This document shows, piece by piece, positions 13,213 to 23,551 of a stretch of 64,000 nucleotides of DNA. This stretch comes from Sesamum alatum. Its lineage: Eukaryota; Streptophyta; Magnoliopsida; Lamiales; Pedaliaceae. Both the position numbers and the translations under genes were made by a program. Positions within the stretch are counted from its first letter, which is position 1. Each line of letters starts with the position of its first letter. The notes below the pieces were generated by a model. It had not been told where the DNA came from and searched no databases. It saw nothing but the letters and a program-made list of their open reading frames with translations. The DNA lies in the NCBI GenBank assembly GCA_034509735.1, contig JACGWO010000006.1, positions 34,837,141-34,901,140 of the forward strand, written 5' to 3'.

Positions 13213-14334
13213 TTACAAGAAAATGACTTAATAGTGAAAAAAAAATTGTGCTGAAATCAGTGTCAAACTAATTAGCAAGTAAATTCTCATAGCTAATTTA
13301 CACTATTTAATATATATTTTAAATAGTTTGTTGCTAAATTTGTTAACAAGTAAATTTCTCATTGCTAAATTCATGAGCAAGTATTTTTTTTTGCATTAAC
13401 TAATGTAGTTTAGCAACGAGAATTTTACTTGCTAATTAACTCGACGTCGATTTTTTTGGGTTAAATACACTTTGCCCCTTGAATTTTCTCTGATATAACA
13501 ATTATCCCCCTAAACTATTACATATAACACTAACCCCCCTGGTTGGACAAAATTGCCCCTAATGCTTTGAATAATTATATTATTCTCAATATATTTTAGT
13601 ATTTTGCATATTAAATCATCACCAAATTATTTTCTAACTATTTTTTTCAAGGTGAAGAATTTAAATTAAAATGGTGTAATAAGTTCATATACATAATAAA
13701 TACAGAACAAATATAGTAACCCAACAAAAAAATCTTTTACATGAATTTTTTTTGTATATTTATTGTACTCATTCATTACTTAACTTAATTTTTTTTGTGT
13801 ATTTATTTTACATTTTGAACTATTTTACAATAAATACACAAAAAAAATTTCATGTAATTTTTTTTATTAATTTGGTAATAGTTAAGTTATTAACTATTTA
13901 CTTTATTAGATATGAATAAGTAATTACATATTCATTTTCTAAACATATTTTCTTTAAACTATATGATAAAATATATTTATTAATCTTTATTCTTAAAAGT
14001 GTTTAAATTTTGGTTAAGCATATATATTGTCAATTTCTTTTCAAAAGTATATATTAGTTGTTGAATTATTATATTTGTTGTGTATCTATCATATATATTC
14101 ACTTATTACACCACTTTTAATTTAAATTCTTCACTTATTAATTTTTTTTAGTTAAAAAATAATTTGGTGATGATTTAATCTGTAAAATACTAAAATATAT
14201 AAAAATAATATAATTATTCAAGGCTTGAGGGGCAATTTTGTCCAACCAGGAGGGTAAATGTTACATTTGATAGTTTAAGGGGATAAATGTTGCGTCAATT
14301 TCCTTGTAGCTATTGAACTCTTTTTTTTTTTTTT

Positions 14335-14366
<32 letters not shown>

Positions 14367-14420
14367 GTGTATTTAACTCTTTTTTTTTTTTTGTAGCTAT
14401 TGAACAATTTCCTTGTAGTA
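13213..14420. mobile_element. older CACTA-type MITE split by a foldback element
   Basis: The left part reads TATTACAAGAAAATGACTTA and continues with GCTGAAATCAGTGTCAAACT. The right end reads TTTCCTTGTAGTA. Both match the 204-bp MITE at 18775-18978, although the terminal CACTA has decayed. A foldback element interrupts it between CGACGTCGATTTT and TTTTGTAGCTATTG. A second copy with the same arrangement is in arm 2 at 53742-54942. Confidence 0.65.
13458..14377. mobile_element. foldback element (GGGTTAAATACAC termini)
   Basis: Ends are GGGTTAAATACACTTTGCCC and GAGTGTATTTAAC in inverse form. Inner phrases such as GGCAATTTTGTCCAACCAGG near the right repeat the left end inverted. The right end in arm 1 has a 24-T run followed by a 21-G run (14321-14365) and a local repeat of CCTTGTAGCTATTGAAC; arm 2 (53790-54695) lacks that repeat and has a shorter C run. 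The element is shared by both arms. Confidence 0.65.
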
Positions 14421-14738
14421 TTATATGGAATTTCTGTGATTTATTGTTCAGAATTCTGTGTTTCCAGTTGTTGTTTATGTTGAGACTTGAGATGGTTTAG
14501 TACAGATTGAGATGATTTTAGGCTGTTTAATTTTCGCAAATTAGTTGGAAATTTTTGAAAATTTGTATGTAAATTTGGATGTTCGCATTAGCATGATTTA
14601 GTACACATTGGGGAACTTTCTGAATTTTTTTAAAATATGTACGTATTTTTCTGAAATTGTCTAAGTTTTTGGTGAATTTTCTGAATTATTTGAATTTTTA
14701 TTGGAAAATATTAGGAATTTCATAACATTATTCCACAG

Positions 14739-14991
14739 GAGTCGCAGTTCGGCAGACCGCTAAAGAAGATTGAGCTTTTCTTCAAATACTATAAGAAGAA
14801 GGCAGACGGCAACTAGAGTGGGTCAACAACAACTACAAGAAGCAGGTGGCGGTAAGTACATTAAAATAAAAATAATTTAATTAATTATTTATTTTTTTAC
14901 TAATTTATTTTTTCTTATTTCAAGAGATCATCTAGAAGCTATTGGAGGACCAGACTGCCTAGGCACATGGGCACGAGGAGGCCGCTTTAAA
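14739..14991 (+). pseudogene. En/Spm-type plant transposase fragment (two exons)
   Basis: Exon a (14739-14851), after a CCACAG acceptor and before a GTAAGT donor, encodes ESQFGRPLKKIELFFKYYKK followed by KADGN and a stop. Exon b (14925-14991) follows a CAAG acceptor and reads like KLLEDQTA with more stops. The phrase GRP-KKIELF-KADGNW is typical of the Ptta/En/Spm plant transposase family (from memory). The arm 2 copy at 53177-53426 has the more conserved GRPPKKIEL. In-frame stops show it is dead. It supports the CACTA assignment of the surrounding element. Confidence 0.5.
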
Positions 14992-16159
14992 TTAAGATTT
15001 TTTATTCAATTTATATTTTTGTACAATTTTTTAAATTAAATATATATATTTTTATTAATTTTGTTTTTAATTTAATTGCAGTCCAATTTATTTGATAATT
15101 CAACTTATAAAAATTAAAAATAATTGAAACCATGAATTTAAATAGAAATAATTAATAATTAAATAACATAATTTATATAATCAAAAATGAAATAAAGTTA
15201 ATTTTTTGAAAAAATTCAAATATAACCTTTGCAGGGGACATGGTCGCAAAAATAAAACAATAAAAACAAATTCGCTGGAAAATTACCAAACTGATGCAAC
15301 AGTCGTCCAAATTGCGACAAGATGGATGTCACAAAGCCCGTCTGAAAACCGTGACGTCCCAAAACTTTTCAACGCATGTCATTGCAAATTCCATTTTAAA
15401 ATTGTTCCGTCTAGGGGTGTTTTCTGACGGGCATCCATCTCAAACCTTTGGACGATTTTGAGACGAACATTGTTGCAAAATATTTTGATTTTTTTAGTCA
15501 AATTCCATCCCAATGGAAAGCCATTGCAAATTTATTCAACAATTATTTATCTAAACCGAAATCCATAAGGAAGGATAGGATACAATAAGCCATATGACAA
15601 CATTTTGCCACGGTCAATTCCATCCGTCTCTAGTCTGTTGCAAATTTCAAATGGAAATTTTTTCCTATTCCAAATTTTTTCCAACACCATGAGCAACGAC
15701 CGGAAGTTGCCCGTAGCAAACCCCCGTCTCAAAAAATAACTCCTCGTTTGCAAAAGTCTGTCCCAAAAATCCATTTTCTTTTTTGTAGTGTTGAAGTACT
15801 CCTCAATGTGCTTTCAATTTTTGGTTCGAAAGTGTCAAATCTATTGTAACCAATCATCGTGTGAACTTGTTTGGATAATTCAACACCACAAAAAATTTCA
15901 AATTTTTGAAATTTTATTTTGAGATATTTTGTCACATGGTGACGGATTCTAAATTTATATATAGTGTGAAGTCATTTGAAATCCTTTAAATTCATTTGTC
16001 AAATTTAAATCATTCCATACCAAATATAACCTAAAACTATATCTGGATTGATGAATTTTAAAGTTATAAATCTCAAATTCTCAATAACAATTTTTTAGAT
16101 ATATTTGGATAATTTTAAATTATTTTTTCTTAAATCTTTCAATTTAAGGTTTCGTCTAA

Positions 16160-16649
16160 GGGAAAATAACATTTTTGGTCCCATAAGTTAGGCATGTTTC
16201 ACTTTTGGTCCCATTCGTTACGGGATTGGTATTTTTGGTCCTGTAACTTATGAAAATTCGCACTTTTAGTCCTCATCCACTTTTTTGTTCGTTTTTTAAC
16301 TTCGTCAGGCACATGCCTAATACATGGCCGTTAAGTATTTTTTGTTGGAGGGAAAATTGGTGCATTTTTCAACTTGGCAACACCTTGGCGGGGAGGGGGA
16401 ATATAACTATTTTGAGGGGAATAAACCAATTCTAAAGAAAATTAGGGCAAAGAAAGGAAAATTCTCTCTTCTCTAATAAAAATTGAATTTTTCTTCAAGC
16501 AAAAGTTACTTAAAAACCAAACAAAAAAGTGGATGAGGACCAAATATGTAAATTTTTGTAAGTTACGGGACCAAAAGTGCCAATCCCGTAATAAATGGAA
16601 CCAAAAGTAAAAAGAACCTAACTTATGGCACCAAAAATGCTATTTCCTT
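16160..16649. mobile_element. 490-bp MITE, arm 1 only
   Basis: It starts GGGAAAATAACATTTTTGG and ends with an inverted counterpart near GCTATTTCC. It is flanked by 10-bp TTTCGTCTAA duplications at 16150-16159 and 16650-16659. Arm 2 keeps a single TTAGACGAAAAC site near 52026, so it is a post-duplication insertion. Length and duplication size suggest a MULE-derived MITE. The repeated internal phrase TTTTTGGTCC runs inward from both ends. Confidence 0.85.
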
Positions 16650-16833
16650 TTTCGTCTAATATTAAATCATTTGAATCATTTTATCAAGTTGTTCCATCAA
16701 AGACAAATGCAGCATGGCACTTTCCCTTGCAGTTCGGTTCTTATCCTTTTCAATAGTCGCTTCTGATTGGTTAAATTAAACAACACGTGTTGATATACAC
16801 ATTATAAATTGGTTCCCAATAAAATATTTCTAA

Positions 16834-17791
16834 GGGTTAAATACTTTTTGCAGCCTCTAATTATGTTTAAAATAAAATTTATCCCCCTAAATTATAAAAT
16901 ATAACAAAATATCCCCTCAAGATATGACCCAACTTTTTTAGATGAAAATGCCCTTATTAGTTACACCCCTAAAATATATTTATTACAATTATTCCCGTAA
17001 AAAATAATTTGAATCATTAGAAATATTTTATTTAAAATAGACACTACTCAAAATTATGATTTTTATAATTGATATAGTATCTGTATAAACTTTATAAATT
17101 TACAATCCTTATATTTTTTTATATAACAGTTCAAACATTTAAATAATTTTTGCTTGTCCTGAATATATATATATATATATATTGAATGTTTTAAAAAAAA
17201 TAAATTATCAATCCAAGTTTAAATTATTACATCGAACATAAATATATACACACCGTAAAATATGCAAATATATAATATAATTAATCTATAATATTCTTTA
17301 ATATTTTGAGTAATATATTTTAATTATTCGTATATGTGATTGAATAAAAATTTATAAGTTACACAACATACTTTTTTATAAAATTATATGCATTATGTAC
17401 ATGTGATTGAATAAAAATCTATAAGTTACACAACATACTTTTTTTATAAAATTATATGCATTATGTATTTACACATATTCTCATGTATTTTTTAACACAA
17501 ATAATTTACTTTGTAAAAAACATTATTGAGATTGTAAATATTTTTTCTATTACATAATTTATAAAAAGCTATAAATTAAATATTATTTTTTATTTAAAGT
17601 AGTTCTCGGGGATTTTTTAAAAATAAAACATACTTTAGGAAGTAAAATAAAAAATATAGGGGTAAGTGAGAAGCACATTCTTGTCCTATATATCAATGCG
17701 AAATTATTTTCTCTGAGGAGGGGGTGTTCTTACGTCTCATACTTTAGGGGTAAATGCGACTATATGTCAAAAGGGTAAAATGTATTTACCC
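16834..17791. mobile_element. foldback element upstream of the P450
   Basis: Termini are GGGTTAAATACTTTTTGCAG and the inverse GTAAAATGTATTTACCC. It lies about 205 bp upstream of the P450 start codon. It occurs in arm 2, where a copia element splits it (43830 to 51853), and as a partial third copy at 57547-58163. Its right end lies about 150 bp upstream of the TATA box, so it may contribute promoter sequence. Confidence 0.65.
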
Positions 17792-17942
17792 TAATATTAA
17801 TTTAGAAATGTCCAATTTAGATATGATGCAATTAAAATAGTGATGGCCATATGTTCAGTCTTTTGTCTCTTTCCTTTATTGTTTTTGTCAAGAATTGGAA
17901 GATTTTTGTTGGGTTACATGCTTTTTATTTGTCTAAATTTCC

Positions 17943-17950
17943 TATAAATA
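17943..17950 (+). promoter_or_regulatory. TATA box of the arm 1 P450
   Basis: TATAAATA lies 46 bp upstream of the ATG, in a context (CCTATAAATAGGGG) kept in arm 2 and in the truncated third copy. A transcription start roughly 25-30 bp downstream would leave a short 5' leader of about 20-25 nt. Confidence 0.7.
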
Positions 17951-17995
17951 GGGGTGAGGTGCCCTCCTCCTCCCATCAGCAAAAAATATACCAAA

Positions 17996-20900
17996 ATGTG
18001 GGTATCCATCTTGCTTACTTCAGTGCTAGTTCTAGTGCTGCACCAAGCATGGGTATTCCTGAACTGGGTTTGGATCCAGCCCAGGAAAATGGAGAAATTC
18101 CTGAGGAAACAAGGCCTCAAAGGCAATTCTTACAGGTTTCTCTTCGGAGATGCCGGGGAATCCGCCGCCATGTACGAGGAATCCTACTCCAAACCTATCG
18201 ACATCAACGGCGATCCCCGCCTTCGTGTCATGCCCTTCATTTACAAGACTTTAAAGACATATGGTGCTCATCTTCTTACAACAACGAGTTTAATATATGT
18301 GTCTATATATATGTCTAACCTTAATGGTTACATTATTATTATTGTACAGGTGAAAAGTCGTTCATGTGGGTAGGGCCTAGACCGTGTGTGTTCATCACGG
18401 ACGTTGAGATGATCAAAACTGTAGTAAACAAGCACACTATTTTTCAAAAGCCTTTCAAGGCATCCAATCCGATAGTGAGGAGACAGATTGGGGGACTAGT
18501 TCGATATGAAGGTGAAGAGTGGAGCAGAAGCAAAAAGAAGCTCGGCCCACATTTTCATTTGGAGAAACTCAAGGTGAGTTTTAGGGGAAATTCTAGTTCG
18601 GACTCGGTTCAGTTATACTTGAACCAATTATATAGTAAGTGCAATATATTACCTCCTTCAATTTATTAAAAAATGGCAAAATTAATGCATGCACCCTTCA
18701 TCCAGGTTGTGTGCTTCACGTACCTTGAGTGTAATTTTGCTTAATTTTCTTTTCTATAAAATAACTATTATAACCACTACAAGAAAATAGGTTAATAGCA
18801 ATGAAAAAATCTGTTGCTGAAATCAGCGTCGAACTAATTAGCAAGTAAAATTTTTATGCTAAATTCATTAGCAAGTAAATTTCTTGTATTAAATAATGCA
18901 TTACCAAAAAAAAATTTGCTTGTTAATTAGCTCGACGCTGGTTTTATTTCGTTGCTATTTAGCGTTTTTCTTGTTGTGAACCCTAATCATAGACCGTTGG
19001 ATCTTATTTTGTATATGCATATCAATGTTTCAGATCTAATAAATAAATGAATAGTATACATCTTTTTTGATATAGATCAACGTATGATTTACATTTGATA
19101 TACAAATTAATGGCTCACATCCATTTAAGTTAGATCAAAGAGTCAAATTTTTTTATGTTACAAAATAAATTTATACAGTAAATAATATATAAATATATAC
19201 ATACCCAAATTTATACAGCATAGTTTTTTTTATGTTACATATAAAATAAAATTTCAACCATTGATTTGGAAAGATAAGATCTTGATCATAGATTTAAGTA
19301 ATATTTGATCTGGGCTGTAGATTATTAAAGATAAAATATGAACGATCAATTTTACATCAGATAAGATCCACAATAGTACTGAAATGAAAAAAAAAAAAGG
19401 AAAAACCGATGAAGGAGGTATTTTGCACTTTTTGTAAATAATGAAGGAGGTAAATTGATGTTTTATTTTTTACAAGGGTCTATTTGCCTATTTCTGGGAA
19501 AATTGCAATTTTCGTCCTGTAAATTAGGGGGGTGGCAATTTTGGTCTTGTACAAATTAATTTTTGTAATTTAATTCTGTAACTTTAAAAATTTGGCAACT
19601 TTGATCCTTTTATGACGGAAAATGCATGTGCTGGGTGGGTACAAGACCTTGACAATTGGGGCTTTCCGGCGAGATGGGACCAAAATTGCCAAATTTTAGA
19701 AGTTATAAGACTAAATTGTGAAAATCAATTCGTACAAGACCAAAATTATCAACCCCCTATGTTATAGGATGAAAATTGCAATTTCCCCCCCAAAAATTAT
19801 GGGGTGTGTTCAGAGAAGCGCTAAACAAATAGACAACAAAAACTTATATGGTTTGTTGAAAATTTCACTATTTTTTATTCATGAAGAATATAAATTAAAA
19901 ATATTTCAATTGAAAAATTAGAGCCTTATAAATATATTTTTCAAGCTTCGCAGGTAACATGCCCCCATCAAAGGGTTTGGCAATATAGTGCTGAACAAGT
20001 AGACTATAAAAATATTATTTTTTTTTTTACTAAACATCCACCTACTTTTTACCCCTTAGAGCAAATAAATAAATAAAGTATATAATTAAAAAAATTAGAG
20101 CCATAAAAATATGATTTCCAAACCCGATAGATCAACGTGTCTCTAGCTAGCATAGGGTGTGTTGAGGGCAGTGTTGAACAAATTGACTAAAAAATAGAAA
20201 AATCGCAATATTCATCCTGTAACTTAGGGTTGGCAATTTTAGCCCAGCACGAATTGATTTTTGCAAGTTAGTCCTATAACTTTAAAGTTGGCAATTTTGG
20301 TCCAGCCAGAAAAATGCATGTGCCGAGCGCATGACCTTTAAAATTGGGCTTTCCGGCCAAATGGGACTAGAATTGCCAAACTTTCAAAGTTACAAACTAA
20401 ATCGCGAAAATTAATTCGTGCAGGACCAAAATTGCAACCCCCCAAAGTTACAGAACGAAAAATTACAATTTTTCTTCTATTTTCTGTATCACATGTAGGT
20501 AAATTGCAATTTGCCCTTAAATTATATCATATTAGTAGAGTTGCTACAGATATTGTACAACAAAAAAATAAGTATTTACATCTCGATATCGAAATTTCAA
20601 ACAAAAACAACTGACAATCATCATAAATTCATTCCTACAACCCGTCGATGTTTTCTTAAGATCACCCATACCAGATCTTGCTCTAATTGTTGTACAAACT
20701 CACACACACGCCCTCTGCTCGTGTTGGTGGATTACTACCAACGCAATTCACTTTTCATTAAAATTCTTACACTTTATGATTCTTGTGCATTACAGAACAT
20801 GGTGTCCACTTTTCAAACCTCTTGTGAGAAAATTCTAGATGAATGGAGCAGGATAGTCCCAAAGGACGGGTCTCCTACTGAGTTGGATGTTTACCCTTAT

Positions 20901-23126
20901 CTCCCAGACTTTTCAGCTGCTGTAGTATCAAACGCATTATTCGACATTCCTTTCACTCCAGCAGTGAAAAAGGTTTTTCATCTCATACATGAGCTCACAT
21001 TTATTGCGAATCACGCCCAGCCTTTCAGCGTTCCTGGAGAGCAGTAAGTTCCAGTACTCAATTCAGAAACGTAAAATATTATTTATTATATACACGTTGA
21101 GATAACGTACCACAACATCTAGTATAATGAAATATGGCAAAATTACATTTCTGGTACTGTAGCTATAGGTTGTTAGCACTTTTGGTCTTAAAACTTTCTC
21201 CATTTACACATTTAGTTTTTTTTTTATTTGACAAATTTAGTGATGTGTTGACAATTTTGGTCCCCTTTAGAATGGAGTAGATATCATTTTTGGTCCTATA
21301 ACTATATGCTATCAGGACTAAATTTATCAACACAGGATCAAATTTGAGACATGCGAGACTAAATTCGTTAAAAAAAGGACTAAATGTGTAAACAGAGTAA
21401 GTTTGAGGACTCAAAGTGCTGACGACCTAAAGTTACAGGACTAAAAATATAATTTTGCCGTGAAATATTACAAAAAGAGAGAAACAAATGGGGAATTGAA
21501 TGCCAAAGAACATAAATAAACAAACATAGACTAAATTATCACCATATATATATATATATATTTATAGTTTAAAATGCATGAGCTTAGCTTATACTTTTTT
21601 AATATGGGACAATGAATGATGCGCATTTATCTAACAATTTGTTATTAATCTGTTGTGAAATTATTGTTATTTGTTTACTCTGTGACTTTAGGTACTTGCC
21701 AACCTGGAGATACAGGAGGGCAAACGCAATTGAAAATGAATTGACAGACACGTTCACAAATATGATGATGGAAAGGTTGGAGAGGATCAAGAGGGGAGAA
21801 GTGAAAGGTGAACCCATATTACACGACACATTGTTGGATGAACTAAATCAAATAGACATTAAAGACAAAAATGGTCGTGCCAAGGTCATTGCTGAACTTG
21901 TCCAACATTGCAAGGTGTTTTTCTTGGCTGGCCATGAGACCACTGCCAATCTCATCGGTTGGACCATACTTATGCTTTCCATTCACCATAAGTGGCAATC
22001 TCTTGCTAGAGAAGAGGCTGTCAAAGTTCTTGGCGACGTCGATAAGATCACCGATGATCACTTGGAGGACCTAAAAATTGTAAGTATAAGGTTTAATTCA
22101 TTTAGACATTCATCGTCATGATCAGGCCGTTCTTTATTTATTTATAGGGAAAAATGCAATTTTGGTCTAATTTCTTAAGGGTAGTGGCACTTTTGGTCCA
22201 GATCCATTTCAAAATAGCGATTCAGGACTGTAATTTCTAGAAAGTGGCAGTTTAAGTTGAAAAGGCCTTAATTTGGTCGGAATCTCTCAGATGTGTCGCA
22301 CGTGACCAATAATTTTTGGGAATCTTCCACCTGTCTGACGACCATTTGAAACGTAGGCAAAGTTGGCCGGAATAGTGAAATTTTTTCCAATTTTTAAGGT
22401 CACGTGTGGCCCATGTGAGGCATTCTGGCCAAATTAGGGTTACCGGACAGGTGGAAAATCTCCAAATTTTATTGGTCATGTGCGGAAAATGTGACATATT
22501 CCGACCAAATTAGGGTTTTTTCGACTTAAACTGTCACCTTTAAGAAATTACAGTCCTGAATCGATATTTTGGAATGGGCCTGGACCACAAGTGCCACAAA
22601 CCCTGAAATTTGGACCAAAATTGCATTTTTCCTTATTTACATGAATCCGCTATGAATTAAAATATCAAATATTGATCTTTTTTCCATTTCGCTGCAGATA
22701 AATATGATTGTACACGAGGTGTTGCGTTTATATCCACCATCAATTGAACTCACTAGAATAGTCGAAGAAGACACAACCTTGGGTGAACTCACTCTAAAAA
22801 AGGGCACAATGTTGCAGTTGCTTGCAATTCAGCTACACCTGGACCCTAAAATTTGGGGGGACGACGTTATGGAGTTCAAGCCGGATAGGTTTGCCCAAGG
22901 AGTGCTGAAAGCAGCTAATGGGCATGCGGCGTTCGTGCCCTTCGGCGGGGGCGTCCGCATATGCCTAGGGGCGACCATGGCATTGCGGGAAGCCAAATTG
23001 TTTATTGCATTGTTTCTACTCAAGTTCTCCTTTGATCTTTCACCGAACTACAAGCATGCGCCTATTGTTCTACTAAGCATGCAACCAGAGTACGGACTTC
23101 CTCTCATCCTGCGCAAGCTGGTCTAG
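17996..23126 (+). CDS. cytochrome P450, CYP72 clan (CYP72A-like), intact copy
   Basis: Heme-thiolate monooxygenase anchored in the ER membrane; substrate unknown. Five exons with GT-AG borders join in frame: 17996-18263, 18350-18573, 20796-21043, 21692-22079 and 22698-23126 (1,557 bp, 518 aa), the usual size and exon number for CYP72A. Residues about 4-24 form a hydrophobic anchor, followed by the basic WIQPRKMEKFLRKQGLKGN. Landmarks: I-helix AGHETT (326-331), ExxR EVLR (383-386), FKPDRF (436-441), heme loop FGGGVRICLG with Cys about 465. The start is the ATG after the TATA box; an in-frame ATG 42 bp upstream (17954) lies too close to the TATA box. The intron 1 donor GTGCTC is weak. Introns 2-4 contain MITEs. 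The heme loop FGGGV differs from the FGWGP usual in CYP72A, so subfamily is uncertain. Confidence 0.9.
18775..18978. mobile_element. 204-bp CACTA MITE, arm 1 only
   Basis: Ends are CACTACAAGAAAATAGG and, inverted, CACAACAAGAAAAACGC. The flanks are the 3-bp duplication AAC (18772-18774, 18979-18981), as expected for CACTA elements. The equivalent position in arm 2 intron 2 has no insert (near 36670, between ATAAAATGATTGATATAAT and CCTAATCATAG in P450 sense). It is therefore younger than the duplication. Confidence 0.85.
19496..19788. mobile_element. foldback MITE in P450 intron 2
   Basis: Termini GGGAAAATTGCAATTTTCG and GAAAATTGCAATTTCCC are inverted. Inner phrases 'TTTTGGTC' and 'CCAAAATT' mirror each other around a central GGCTTTCCGGCGAGATGGG. 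The counterpart in arm 2 is 35375-35662. Confidence 0.65.
20196..20475. mobile_element. foldback MITE in P450 intron 2 (second)
   Basis: Ends GAAAAATCGCAATATTCATC and GAACGAAAAATTACAATTTTTC are inverted, and the core GGGCTTTCCGGCCAAATGGG resembles the MITE at 19496. It is shared with arm 2 (34678-34957). Borders are approximate because the ends have diverged. Confidence 0.55.
21136..21459. mobile_element. 324-bp foldback MITE in P450 intron 3
   Basis: Ends GGCAAAATTACATTTCTGG and TATAATTTTGCC are inverted. Flanking 9-mers ATGAAATAT (21127-21135) and GTGAAATAT (21460-21468) form a target duplication with one mismatch. The arm 2 counterpart is at about 33702-34019. Confidence 0.75.
22147..22632. 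mobile_element. 486-bp foldback MITE in P450 intron 4
   Basis: Ends GGGAAAAATGCAATTTTGG and CCAAAATTGCATTTTTCC are inverted. Flanking 9-mers TTATTTATA and TTATTTACA form a near-perfect target duplication. It occupies most of intron 4. The arm 2 counterpart is 26734-27223. Confidence 0.8.
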
Positions 23127-23227
23127 AAATTAATGTTGGATCATTTTCGATGAAGAGTTTGTAAGTAATTAATCTATATATAGACTGCATGCGGTACTAT
23201 ACATTGTGAGATAAATGTATGGGTGTC

Positions 23228-23346
23228 GTGTCCCTTAGGGGACATCCCAATGGTTTGAGATTCAATATTTCATTGTGGAGATATTGGGTTTAAAATCCAT
23301 TGGGAGAGTGTGTGAGTGGGTGCTTGCGTGCAAAAAAAAAAAAAAA
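23228..23346 (+). mobile_element. short SINE-like retroposon in P450 3' flank (arm 1)
   Basis: A 119-bp unit starting GTGTCCCTTAGGGGACATCC contains a pol III B-box-like GGTTTGAGATTC at about 23252 and ends in a 15-17 A run. It is flanked by 14-bp direct repeats AATGTATGGGTGTC (23214-23227) and AATGTATGAGTGTC (23347-23360) differing at one base. Poly(A) plus a long target duplication indicate LINE-type retroposition. No clear A box was seen, so it may be 5'-truncated. The inner border of the inverted duplication falls in its A tail. Confidence 0.65.
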
Positions 23347-23551
23347 AATGTATGAGTGTCATCTTTCAGCTGTGATTCTATAAAATCAAAAGTGCGTGCG
23401 TTATTGTATGTGAGATAAATGTATGGGTGTCTGTCTTTCTGTTATTCTAATAAAATTTTATATAGTAGTTATTATTAGTACTTGTTTGGAAGTGTAGCTT
23501 CAATATGTACCAGCAGGAGTGTAATTTCTAATTAAGTGTAACAAACTATAT

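Larger units (their letters stand above)
12021..15790 (+). mobile_element. CACTA (En/Spm) transposon, defective
   Basis: It begins CACTACAAAAGAATGATTTT and ends in the inverted form TTTTTTGTAGTG, the signature termini of CACTA elements. Subterminal regions contain repeated CGTCG/GACG and 'GGGACG'-like words. An internal two-exon fragment resembles an En/Spm-type plant transposase protein (14739-14991). Flanking 3-mers ATA and TTG do not match, so a target duplication is not supported. The element is present in both arms (arm 2: 52370-56137) and therefore predates the duplication. A CACTA-derived MITE and, inside it, a foldback element are nested in it. Confidence 0.75.
8441..23346 (+). repeat. 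arm 1 of a large inverted duplication
   Basis: Sequence from AAAATGGGCTAG at 8441 to the poly(A) of a SINE at 23346 reappears inverted at 57344-26033. The match covers the outer flank, a CACTA element, the P450 promoter, all five P450 exons and the 3' flank. Arm 1 holds three insertions absent from arm 2: MULE 9615-11898, MITE 16160-16649 and CACTA MITE 18775-18978. Without them it is close to 12 kb, about the size of arm 2 without its insertions. Encoded P450 identity between arms is about 93% over exons 2-5 by eye (31 differences in about 425 residues). Confidence 0.9.

Noticed and set aside
12021..15790. Target-site duplication for the large CACTA element
   Set aside because: Flanking triplets ATA and TTG differ in both arms, so none is claimed; the element is supported by its ends and the transposase fragment.
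17851..18318. 155-codon + strand frame overlapping the P450 start, and its - strand shadow at 17914-18126
   Set aside because: It reads P450 exon 1 out of frame and begins in the promoter; the true frame is the one starting at 17996 with the anchor and splice-compatible end.
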